Below are positions 24,063 through 31,985 of a stretch of 64,000 nt of DNA, piece after piece. The translations under genes were made by a program, and so were the position numbers. The stretch is taken from contig CAVUWY010000002.1 of assembly GCA_963745405.1 (NCBI GenBank), forward strand, positions 558,001 to 622,000. Reading direction: 5' to 3'. The number at the start of each line of letters is the position of its first letter. The first letter of the stretch is position 1. The stretch is from C-114 sp963745405 (lineage in GTDB: Bacteria > Chloroflexota > Limnocylindria > Limnocylindrales > CSP1-4). The notes beneath the pieces are model-generated. The model did not search any database. It was not told where the DNA came from and saw only the letters and a program-made list of their open reading frames with translations.

Positions 24063-27000
24063 TCATCCGATGGTCTCGGTGGGCCGCTTCGGGCCGCCTT
24101 CGACGTCCCGTGGCGGCCCGATCGAGGCCAGCCGCTCGGACATCCGCACCGCCGCGAGGCGGCGCGACCGCCACCGCCGCGCGAGTGTCACGGCGAGCGA
24201 GAGGAGGCTGACGAGCACGATCGAGCCCAAACCGACCGGCGCCGGCCCACCGAACGAGGGAAGCCCGGCCAGGGCGGCCGAGCGGGTCGCCGGGCCGGTG
24301 ACCGGGCTCGCGGCAGCGTCCGTGCCCGGCTCGTCGGAGGCGTCCGGTGCTGCGGAGGCTGCGATGCCGTCCGCTGGCCCGCTCGATGGATCGCTGGCAC
24401 CGAGATCCTCGACCCGGACGAAGTCGCCGGCGGTCGTGACGAGCAGCCGGGCGGAGCCGGCCGCGAGGTCGACCCGGCCGGTCGCATTGAGTGCGTCGCC
24501 GGGCGCGACGATCGCCAGGTAGGGCGAGGCGTCGCCGCTCACTGCGATCCGGCCGATCGCCGTCCCATCGTCGAGCTCCAGCGACGAGGTCGCCTGGTCG
24601 ACCGAGACGACGAACCCGCCGATGCGGACCACCTCGCCGTCGTGCTCGGCGAGCGTGGCGATGTCGACGTCGATGGTGTCGGGCAATTCGCCGACACCCG
24701 AGGCACCGGCTGCGGCGGCCCCGGGACTGGTCGAGCCGGTCGTCCCGGCGCCGGTCCCGCTCCCGGCGGATCCCCTGCCGGCACCGCTAGAGGCGGGCCC
24801 GAGACGAAGGTCCGCCGGGGAGCGTGGCAGCACCGCGAAGCGACGGTCGGAGGCCGTCGGATAGGGACGCCGGACGATGCCGACGACTGTCGCCGAGCGA
24901 CCCTCGACGAGCGATGCGGCGGCGATCCGCGCCGCTGCTACGCCGGACAGAGCGATCCGCCTCGAACCGACGACGAGGTCGGCCCGCCAGCGATCGCCGT
25001 CCCGATGGACGTCGGCGATGATCCCGGTCGCCCGGACGAGCCGCCACTCATGGGCCGCCCCGGGCGATGCGGAGATGACGAGCGGAAGGATCGAGACACC
25101 CCGCCCGAGGTCGGCGGCGGCTGTCGCATCGATCCGCGGGGCGCCATACGCCCGCCCGACTCGACCGTCGATCCGCAGTCGCTCACCGACCCGTGGCGTG
25201 CCAAGACCCTTCGGCAGGCGGACGGCGATCGCCGCGCCCCCGTCCTGGATCGTCACGACTCGGCCATCACTGTCGAGGAGATGGTCGGCGGCCGTGACCG
25301 TTCCCTGGACCCGCACGTCGGCGCCCTGGCGAAGGAGCGCGGCGGCGATGGGGACCGTCGGGACCGTCGGCGCGGGTGTCGGTGTCGCGCCGCCGCCCGA
25401 GGGCGCCGGCGTGGGCCTGGCGCCCGGGGTCGCAGTGCGGACGATGTCGGCGCGATCGCGAAGCCAGATCCGGTAGCCGTCGAGCCGGCCGACTCGGGTG
25501 GCTCGCTGGCCGACGATGCCGACGAGACGGGCCCGCCCACCGCGAGCGAGATCGCTCGTCACGAGGCCTGACGAGGCGTCGGCCATGACCGTCAACCGGC
25601 GACCGGTCGCGGGATCGAGGGCACTGGTCGAGATGTCGCCGCTGCTCGAGCGGCTCGGCGCCCGGTCGAGCGTGACGTCGATGGTGACGAGGCTCGCCTC
25701 GGCGGATTCGCCGAGGTCGAGGGCGCTGATCGCGAGCGGCGCAGGCAGGGGTGCGGTTCCCACGATGGCCAGGCCGGACGCGGACGGCCGCACCTCGAGT
25801 TGCCCGTACGGGGCCGCCAGCGGACCGCTCACGTCGACGAGCGTCCCCCGTCCTATGCCGCCGCTGCCGGACGGCAGTCTCACGACGACCCCGCCGGTCG
25901 CGTCCGCGATGGTGAACAGGCCCGCCGTCCCGATCCTCCCCAGCTCGGCGGTGACCACGCCGCGAACGTGGACGCGGCTACCGACGGGAAGGGATCGAAC
26001 GTCGATGATCGAGATGACGGTCTCGGGCGTCGGGCCCGGCGTCCGCGTCGGTGTCGGCGCCTGGGTCGGCGTCGGCGACGGCACCAGACTCGGCGTCGGC
26101 ATCAGACTCACCGTCGGGGAGCTGCTCGGCGCATCGCTCGGCTGGGCCGGCGGAGCGCTCGAAGATGGTGCTGGCGTCGGGGTCGGGGCAGGCGTGGGTG
26201 TCGGTATCTGTGTCGGGGTCGGCGTGGGTACCGCGGCGACGATCGCGAACTCGCCCGGGACGGTCGCAAAGATCCGGTAGCCGGCAGTCTCCGTGCCGCT
26301 GCTGTCGCGCTGGCCGACCGGTCCGATGACCGCGACGGTCGCGCCGCGCTCGACGCCGAGCAGCGCCGCGGGCGCGATGACCGCGCGGATCCCGCCGCTG
26401 CCGTCGTCGACGAGGAGGCCGGTCCCGTCGGCCAGTGCCGACGGTGCCTCCGTCACGACGCCTTCGATGGCGACCCGCGTCCCCTCCAGCGATTCACCGA
26501 TCGACCCGGTCGTCGATGTCCTGGCTCCCGGGACCGTCGAAGGTCCCAGGTCCTCGACGTCGCCGGCCGCTGCGCGAACAGTCCGCTGCCCGAAGCGCTG
26601 GTCGAGAGTGCCTGTAACGCGCACCCGCTGACCGGCGGGGGCCCCACCTGTCACGGCCCCGTCGAGGTAGATGGCGATGCCGGCGGTGTCGTCCTGGATG
26701 AAGGCGGTCCGACCGCCCTCGAGCGCCCCGAGCGCGGTTGTCAGCACCCCTTCGACACGCGCCGTGGAGCCGTCCGGCAGCCCACGAGCCGCCAGGACCG
26801 ACATGGCCGGGACGGGCGTCGGAGTCGGAGTCGGCGAGGCCGTTGGCGTGGCGGTGGGCGTCGGCGTGGGCGTGGGAGTCGGGCTCGGCGTGCGCGTGGG
26901 TGCTGGAGTCGGGCTCGGCGTCGGACTCGGCGTCGGCGAGGCCGTGGGCGTCGGCGTCGCAGTCGGTATCGGGCTCGTCTTCGGCATCGGTGTCAGAGTC

Positions 27001-27659
27001 GGAGTGGGTGTCGGCGAGCCATCGCTCACGGTCGGAGCGGATGCAAGGTTCTGCGGGAGCGGCGATGCCTGGATGAACCAGTCGAGCGAATTCTCGTTCG
27101 TGTCGACCCCGTTGCCGGCCGTGCCGCCGGGACGGCGCTCGATGCTCGAGCCGGCGGGCGGTGCCGCCGCAGCCGCACCCTCGACGAAGGCGTTCGTCGC
27201 GTCCCCCCAGCCGACCGCATCGATCGGCGTCCCGCCGACCGCCCGGAGGACCACCGCGCCACCGGTGGCCGCGAAGCCACCGCTGTATGTCGCATCCGCC
27301 ACGCTCGCGAAGACGCCGGACGAGTTGGCGATCAGCAGGTGCTGGCCCGGGGCGAGCGGCCGAGGCGTCGACCAGGCCGCCTTGCGGGTGACGGTAGAGC
27401 CGCTCGACGTCGCATAGACGACCTCGAGACCGCCGAGGTCGACCGGCACGGAGCCGCCGTTCACCAGCTCGACGTACTCATCGGACGCGGACGCGCCTCC
27501 GGTCACGACCTCGCCGACCAGGAGCGACGACGCAGGCCAGCCGACCGCCGCCGCTCGGGCGATCGCGCCATCCGACGGTGCGCGGGCAGCGGCGACCGCC
27601 GAACCGGCGATACCCAGCACGAAGATGAGGCAGGCCGCGAGCCGCCGGGCACGATCCAT
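24063..27659 (-). CDS. Large secreted, membrane-anchored lamin-tail and OB-fold repeat protein
   Basis: 1198 aa. Signal peptide at 1-24 (LAACLIFVLGIAGSAVAAARA). Residues 45-175 form a lamin-tail domain (LVGEVVTGGASASDEYVELVNGG... LAPGQHLLIANSSGVF... IDAVGWGD). A Pro/Thr-rich linker of TPTP/SPTP repeats follows at about 210-285, with a second such linker near 480-545. Between and after these I count about seven OB-fold-like units, recurring as 'G-x-RVxVxGxVTxxxG...FIQDDTGGIxVxL...GxRVRVxG'. One hydrophobic segment (GLGSIVLVSLLSLAVTLA) near the C-terminus is followed by Arg residues, so it is anchored in the membrane facing out. GGGAGG precedes the start. Such proteins are linked to extracellular DNA binding or nuclease partners; no nuclease motif is seen here. 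Confidence 0.85.
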   Translation of the reverse strand: MDRARRLAACLIFVLGIAGSAVAAARAPSDGAIARAAAVGWPASSLLVGEVVTGGASASDEYVELVNGGSVPVDLGGLEVVYATSSGSTVTRKAAWSTPRPLAPGQHLLIANSSGVFASVADATYSGGFAATGGAVVLRAVGGTPIDAVGWGDATNAFVEGAAAAAPPAGSSIERRPGGTAGNGVDTNENSLDWFIQASPLPQNLASAPTVSDGSPTPTPTLTPMPKTSPIPTATPTPTASPTPSPTPSPTPAPTRTPSPTPTPTPTPTATPTASPTPTPTPVPAMSVLAARGLPDGSTARVEGVLTTALGALEGGRTAFIQDDTAGIAIYLDGAVTGGAPAGQRVRVTGTLDQRFGQRTVRAAAGDVEDLGPSTVPGARTSTTGSIGESLEGTRVAIEGVVTEAPSALADGTGLLVDDGSGGIRAVIAPAALLGVERGATVAVIGPVGQRDSSGTETAGYRIFATVPGEFAIVAAVPTPTPTQIPTPTPAPTPTPAPSSSAPPAQPSDAPSSSPTVSLMPTPSLVPSPTPTQAPTPTRTPGPTPETVISIIDVRSLPVGSRVHVRGVVTAELGRIGTAGLFTIADATGGVVVRLPSGSGGIGRGTLVDVSGPLAAPYGQLEVRPSASGLAIVGTAPLPAPLAISALDLGESAEASLVTIDVTLDRAPSRSSSGDISTSALDPATGRRLTVMADASSGLVTSDLARGGRARLVGIVGQRATRVGRLDGYRIWLRDRADIVRTATPGARPTPAPSGGGATPTPAPTVPTVPIAAALLRQGADVRVQGTVTAADHLLDSDGRVVTIQDGGAAIAVRLPKGLGTPRVGERLRIDGRVGRAYGAPRIDATAAADLGRGVSILPLVISASPGAAHEWRLVRATGIIADVHRDGDRWRADLVVGSRRIALSGVAAARIAAASLVEGRSATVVGIVRRPYPTASDRRFAVLPRSPADLRLGPASSGAGRGSAGSGTGAGTTGSTSPGAAAAGASGVGELPDTIDVDIATLAEHDGEVVRIGGFVVSVDQATSSLELDDGTAIGRIAVSGDASPYLAIVAPGDALNATGRVDLAAGSARLLVTTAGDFVRVEDLGASDPSSGPADGIAASAAPDASDEPGTDAAASPVTGPATRSAALAGLPSFGGPAPVGLGSIVLVSLLSLAVTLARRWRSRRLAAVRMSERLASIGPPRDVEGGPKRPTETIG
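26810..27020 (-). repeat. Tandem low-complexity TP-repeat coding sequence
   Basis: A 6-12 bp tandem pattern (variants of GGCGTGGGCGTCGGA on the plus strand) encodes the Thr-Pro/Ser-Pro linker of the surface protein. It is a likely site of length variation by slippage. A similar, shorter tract lies near 26030-26230. Confidence 0.8.
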
Positions 27660-27826
27660 GGGATGACCTCCCGGCGGGGACCGGCGGACACGCGAGCTCG
27701 TCCGTTGTACCCGGGGCCGCTCACCCGGTACTCAACCGACGCTTATTTGGAGCGAACGTGGGCCGACCGATGGCGGCGACGGTCCCGCTCGACTACCATG
27801 CGCCCACCCCATCCCGAGGAGGAACC

Positions 27827-28555
27827 GTGGCCCGCGCCAAGAGGACCGAACGCGCCGACGCGCGCCGACGCCATCGCGCCGACCTGGCGGCAGCCCAGGC
27901 AGCCGCCGACGAGGCCGCGGCGGCGGCGGCAGCTGAGGATCCGTCGGGCTCGGCGGCCCCCGCCACGGGATACAGCCGCAAGGCGCGCCCCGATGCCACC
28001 ACGAGCCAGAAGCGAGCGCCCGCTCCGCAGCGGATGGGCTTCATCGCGGCCATGCGCAGCTCGTACCAGGTCGCCGACGTCCGGGGCGACCTGCGGTCGC
28101 TCCCGATGCTCCTTCGCAGCCGCTCGTTCCTCATCCCGACGGGCCTGTCGATCGCGAGCTTCGTCGTCGCTCTCGTCACGGTCGGCACCACCAACACGAT
28201 CACCGTGCTCCTCGTGACGCTGTTCCTCGGGCCGCTGCCGATCGGCTCGATCTACGCCGCCGGGGCGCTGGCGCCCAAGGCCTCGTGGCTCATGGGCGGC
28301 ATCGCCTCGTTGATCGGCACAGCCGGACTCATCGCCTACGCCCTCATCGGCAGTTCGGTTGTCGCGGGCACCGCCGCGCCCCAATTGACCGACATCCTCT
28401 ATGCCCTCAGCTTCTATACCGTGTTCGGGGCGGTCATCGGCGCCGGGCTCGGGTTCTATCGGCGACTCCTTCGGGCGATGAACCCGACGCCGGATCGACC
28501 AGGAACGAAGGCCAAGCCCAAGCCGGGAACGAAGGCGGGCGCTCGGGCCCACTGA
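27827..28555 (+). CDS. Uncharacterised membrane protein with basic, Ala-rich N-terminus
   Basis: 242 aa from a GTG at 27827, chosen because GAGGAGG lies 4 nt upstream. The N-terminus is a cytoplasmic Arg/Ala-rich stretch (MARAKRTERADARRRHRADL) followed by a Lys/Ser region. Three to four hydrophobic segments follow (SFLIPTGLSIASFVVALVTV, TVLLVTLFLGPLPIGSIYAA, SWLMGGIASLIGTAGLIAYA, SFYTVFGAVIGAGLGFY). The C-terminus is Lys-rich (PGTKAKPKPGTKAGARAH). It may be co-transcribed with the 28601 gene 45 bp downstream, which also begins with membrane segments. Family not recognised. Confidence 0.8.
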   Translation: MARAKRTERADARRRHRADLAAAQAAADEAAAAAAAEDPSGSAAPATGYSRKARPDATTSQKRAPAPQRMGFIAAMRSSYQVADVRGDLRSLPMLLRSRSFLIPTGLSIASFVVALVTVGTTNTITVLLVTLFLGPLPIGSIYAAGALAPKASWLMGGIASLIGTAGLIAYALIGSSVVAGTAAPQLTDILYALSFYTVFGAVIGAGLGFYRRLLRAMNPTPDRPGTKAKPKPGTKAGARAH

Positions 28556-28600
28556 GGCCGACCGCGTAACCCCGCCACCGGCCTCGGAGGGAGGGTCGTC

Positions 28601-30733
28601 ATGAGTCCGATCGATCTGTACAAGACCCAGCTGCGGGTGCTCTGGGAATGGCGCGGTGGTCGGCGGGCGCTCATCAAGCGCCTGCTCATCACCCTCGTCG
28701 TCTCGGCGCTCGCGTTCGGCGTGACGGCATGGCTCCTGCCCAGCATCACCATCGATCGGTTCATCGACGGCGTCTCCGTCGTCGTTCTCATGGCGCTGTT
28801 CAACGCCCTGATCCGGCCGGTCATCCTGGCGGTCGTCGCGCCTCGATCCCTCATCCTCACGGGGATCGCGGTGCTCCTGCTCCAGATCCTCGTCTTCCTC
28901 GCCTCGATCAACCTGGTCCCGGGCGCCCATGTCGCGGGTTTCTTCCCAGCCTTGATCGGCTCGTTCATCTATGCCATCGTCAACACCATCCTCACCTCGG
29001 TCCTCGGCATCGACAGCGGCGACTCCTTCTACGGCCTGCTCATCCAGAAGCTCATGCTCGAGCGGGCCGCCGCCCCGTCCGACCAGCCGGGGCTCCTGAT
29101 CGTCCAGATCGATGGGCTGGCTCATCCGATCCTCGCCGGGCGGATGCGAGCCGGCTCGGTGAATACGATGGCGGGCTGGGTCCGCGACGGCAGCCACCAG
29201 CTGTCGCGCTGGGAGGCGATCCTGCCGTCGATGACGTCGGCCAGCCAGGCCGGGATCCTGCACGGCAACAACGACGGGATACCCGCCTTCCGCTGGTACG
29301 AGCGCGATCGCCAGCACCTCATGGTCTCGAGCAACCCGGTCGACGCCGGCGAGATCGTCCGGCGGGTCTCGAACGGCGAGGGACTCCTCTCCAACAACGG
29401 AGCGAGCATCTGTAACCTGATGACCGGCGACGCCACCCGCGCCTACCTGACGACGGCGGCGATCAAGGACCAGTCACAGGGGATCGGCGACAGCAAGGCT
29501 TTCCTCGGCTTCTTCTTCAGCCCCAGCGGCTATCTGCGCTCGTTCACCCTTTTCCTCGGCGAGTTCGTCAAGGAGCTGACGCAGGCCCGGCGGACCCGAC
29601 GTGCGGGCATCCGGCCGCAGATGCACCGGGGGATGAAGTACGCCGGCATGCGTGCCGCCAGCAATGTCCTCCTGCGCGACGTGAACACCTCCCTGATCAT
29701 CGAGGAGATGTACCGGGGCACGAACGTGATCTACGCCGACTTCACCGACTACGACGAACTGGCCCACCACTGCGGACCTGAGCGGGTGGAGTCACTCGAG
29801 GCGCTCGATGGGGTCGATCGCGCGATCGGCGCGCTCGAGAAGGCCGCCCGGGATGCGCCGCGGCCCTACCGCTTCATCGTCCTGTCGGACCACGGCCAGA
29901 GCCTCGGCGCGACGTTCAAGCAGCGCTACGGCAAGAGCCTCGGCGAGGTCGTCCGCGATCTCATGAGCGGACGGGCGACCCTCGTCCAGGCCAAGACGCA
30001 GGCGGAGGGCTCGACGTTCGTCAACTCCTTCCTGTCGGAGATCACCCGGAGCAAGGGGGTCGGCCCGAGCGTGGCCCGCGTCGCCCTGGCCAGCCGGACG
30101 ACGGACGGTGTCGTCGATCTCGATCAGGAAGAGGTCCCGCCGCCCGCCGACGCGAGCGCGATCGTCGTCGTCGGGTCCGGCAACCTCGGTCTCGTCTGGT
30201 TCACCGGCCACGACCACCGGCTCACCCTCGAGGAGCTCGAGGAGCTCCATCCCGCACTGCTGACGACGCTCGTCGACCATCCCGGCGTCGGGCTGGCGAT
30301 GGTCCGCTCGAGCCAGTACGGGGCGATGGCGATCGACAACGACGGCATCCGCTTCCTCGACGAGGGCCGCGTGCAGGACGTGGACCCGACCGTCAAGTTC
30401 GGCGAGCACACGGTGATGAGCCTCAAGCGCGAAGACGCGATGACCCACGCGCCCGACATCCTGCTGCTCAGCCAGTACGACGCGGAGCTTGGCGAGGTCG
30501 CCGCGTTCGAGGAGCTGATCGGTTCGCACGGCGGCCTCGGCGGCCCGCAGACCGAGCCGTTCATCCTCCATCCGGTCGAGTGGAAGCTCGACGAGGGGGT
30601 GCCGCTCGGCGCGCCGGCCATCTACCGCAACATCCGGGCCTGGCTCGAGTCGATCGGGATCCAGCTGGGCCGGCCGGCCCCGGCCGACGAGGCGGCGAGC
30701 CCTCGCCCGGAGGCGGCAAGCCCGAGCGCGTAG
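28601..30733 (+). CDS. Holin-like membrane domain fused to a type I phosphodiesterase / alkaline phosphatase-like domain
   Basis: 710 aa. Residues 25-145 hold four hydrophobic helices in the 'phage holin family 4' style (LLITLVVSALAFGVTAWLLP, VVVLMALFNALIRPVILAVV, ILTGIAVLLLQILVFLASINL, FPALIGSFIYAIVNTILTSV). From about 165 a phosphodiesterase/nucleotide-pyrophosphatase fold begins: LLIVQIDGLAHPIL, then LPSMTSASQAGILHGNN with the Thr/Ser nucleophile region, YADFTDYDELAHHCGPE for the metal site, and FIVLSDHGQSLGATF for the last metal-binding Asp/His. A disordered Ala/Pro tail ends the protein. The enzyme domain probably lies outside the membrane. This architecture occurs in Actinobacteria and Chloroflexota; the substrate is unknown. 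Confidence 0.87.
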   Translation: MSPIDLYKTQLRVLWEWRGGRRALIKRLLITLVVSALAFGVTAWLLPSITIDRFIDGVSVVVLMALFNALIRPVILAVVAPRSLILTGIAVLLLQILVFLASINLVPGAHVAGFFPALIGSFIYAIVNTILTSVLGIDSGDSFYGLLIQKLMLERAAAPSDQPGLLIVQIDGLAHPILAGRMRAGSVNTMAGWVRDGSHQLSRWEAILPSMTSASQAGILHGNNDGIPAFRWYERDRQHLMVSSNPVDAGEIVRRVSNGEGLLSNNGASICNLMTGDATRAYLTTAAIKDQSQGIGDSKAFLGFFFSPSGYLRSFTLFLGEFVKELTQARRTRRAGIRPQMHRGMKYAGMRAASNVLLRDVNTSLIIEEMYRGTNVIYADFTDYDELAHHCGPERVESLEALDGVDRAIGALEKAARDAPRPYRFIVLSDHGQSLGATFKQRYGKSLGEVVRDLMSGRATLVQAKTQAEGSTFVNSFLSEITRSKGVGPSVARVALASRTTDGVVDLDQEEVPPPADASAIVVVGSGNLGLVWFTGHDHRLTLEELEELHPALLTTLVDHPGVGLAMVRSSQYGAMAIDNDGIRFLDEGRVQDVDPTVKFGEHTVMSLKREDAMTHAPDILLLSQYDAELGEVAAFEELIGSHGGLGGPQTEPFILHPVEWKLDEGVPLGAPAIYRNIRAWLESIGIQLGRPAPADEAASPRPEAASPSA

Positions 30734-31159
30734 CTAGTCCGCCTTCGCGAGGCCTCGGCGACCGTGCCCGGACTCATCCCAGCCGGCGCATGCCGGCATG
30801 CCCCAGGAACTCATTAGGACGCCAGACGGCCTGCCGACGTAGGTGGCCTGGGCGGGCCCGGCCATAGCGAGGAGCAGTGACGCGGCCAGGGCGTCACGGA
30901 GTGGGAGCCGCCGGTCGCCCGGCCGAAGCTCCCACTCCTCGCCAAGTACCGCGGCCATCGGAGCGGAATTGGGGATCATCCTGCGAAAGGGCGCAACTGC
31001 CAATCGCGTGACCCAGATGGCGCTCGACATCATCGCGGCCGCGAAGGCGGTGCCTGGCGTCGCGTTGCCCTGACACCCCCAGTCGGCCCGGACAGGCTGG
31101 CCGGATGACGCGGGATCGCGAGTCCGCGGCCGGAACCAGCCGATAGGTGGTAGGAAGAC
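30734..31159. other. Intergenic stretch without a supported gene
   Basis: 426 bp between the phosphodiesterase gene and a terminator. Short open frames exist on both strands, but none has a good ribosome-binding site, codon pattern or recognisable family. The only notable content is a 24-bp near-match at 30780-30803 to the 3' end of dnaE2 (see findings). Confidence 0.6.
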
Positions 31160-31202
31160 CTGAGGAGGGGCCCGGGAGCGAGGACTTCGCGCCCCTCCTC
31201 AG
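31160..31202 (-). terminator. Hairpin terminator after the small secreted protein gene
   Basis: CTGAGGAGGGGC (31160-31171) and GCCCCTCCTCAG (31191-31202) are perfect 12-bp arms. The 19-nt loop contains a smaller stem (GCGA...TTCGC, 31178-31190). It lies 9 bp past the stop codon at 31212. Confidence 0.75.
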
Positions 31203-31211
31203 AGATCCGCG

Positions 31212-31655
31212 TCAGCTGCCCCGACAGTCCAACGAAAAGTCGCTGGTCTCGGAGATCAGGTTGCCGCTTGAGTCGAAGACCTGATGGAGGCTGACGGTGA
31301 GCCGCAGGTTGGGCGCGCTGCCCTTGCTCGCGATCCTCAGGTTGACAGATAGATCCGCCGTGATGGTGCCGTCGGGAGCGACATGGACGGGCGCATGGAT
31401 CGTGGTGTTGCCTACGTAGACCAAACCGCTCGACTCTCCGGTCCCCACGTAATGGACGTTGTCGTGAGAGAAGCCGTTCGTGACGACGAAGTGGTCGGTG
31501 CCGCTGTTGTCAAACAACTCGCCGGTGCACGAGTTGAAGGCCGTCCCCGTGAAGGTGTCCCACCCGTTCTCGAGAGGGGCCGCGGCCGAGACAGGCGTGG
31601 CCAGGAGGCCGATGACCGCCAGAGCGCCGAGGATGCCGAACAGACGACGACACAT
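31212..31655 (-). CDS. Small secreted beta-rich protein
   Basis: 147 aa from ATG 31655, with AGGGGG upstream. Signal peptide: basic MCRRLFG, hydrophobic ILGALAVIGLLATPVSA, cleavage after Ala. The mature part is rich in Thr, Asn, Gly and Ser with alternating hydrophobic residues (FVVTNGFSHDNVHYVGTG, TITADLSVNLRIASKG, LRLTVSLHQVFDSSGNLI), which suggests a beta-sandwich. Two Cys (FNSCTGELFD and SLDCRGS at the end) could form a disulfide. No family is recognised. It is a monocistronic gene between its own terminator and a 330-bp upstream region shared with the divergent kinase. Confidence 0.82.
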   Translation of the reverse strand: MCRRLFGILGALAVIGLLATPVSAAAPLENGWDTFTGTAFNSCTGELFDNSGTDHFVVTNGFSHDNVHYVGTGESSGLVYVGNTTIHAPVHVAPDGTITADLSVNLRIASKGSAPNLRLTVSLHQVFDSSGNLISETSDFSLDCRGS

Positions 31656-31985
31656 GGTCTGATACCCCCTAAGGATGCTCCATGGGCGCGTCGCGCCCCT
31701 ATCCCCCCCCACGCCCCAATCCCCCGCCAATCGCACCGCGGGTCGTCGCAGGAGCTGTCGCATCGTCGTTTCCCTTTCGCCTTCGCTCGTATCGCCCGGA
31801 TGCCCGGGCTTCTGGCGAGAATGCTCAGGGCGCCCGGGCCGGCCGCTTAGAGCGCTGCCACGGCCGGACTCCCGAGGTAGCACGGTGCCCTGCTCGGCGC
31901 AAGGCTGATCGCGAGTCGCGCCGACGACTGACGGGGTCCGCAGCGCCTCTTGACACGCGGCCCCAACACGACTATCGAGTGCGCC
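31656..31985. other. Divergent intergenic region before the His-less kinase gene
   Basis: 330 bp between the small secreted protein and the kinase at 31986. It contains C-rich tracts (31698-31727) and must hold promoters for both genes. No clear -10/-35 pair, riboswitch or operator was identified. Confidence 0.6.

Noticed and set aside
26810..27020. Possible CRISPR or VNTR array
   Set aside because: The repeats are codon-level TP linkers in a coding sequence, without spacers of uniform length.
30734..31073. Small frames in the 30.7-31.1 kb gap, one with a signal-like hydrophobic stretch
   Set aside because: No ribosome-binding site, no family and conflicting frames on both strands; only the dnaE2-like fragment is kept as a finding.
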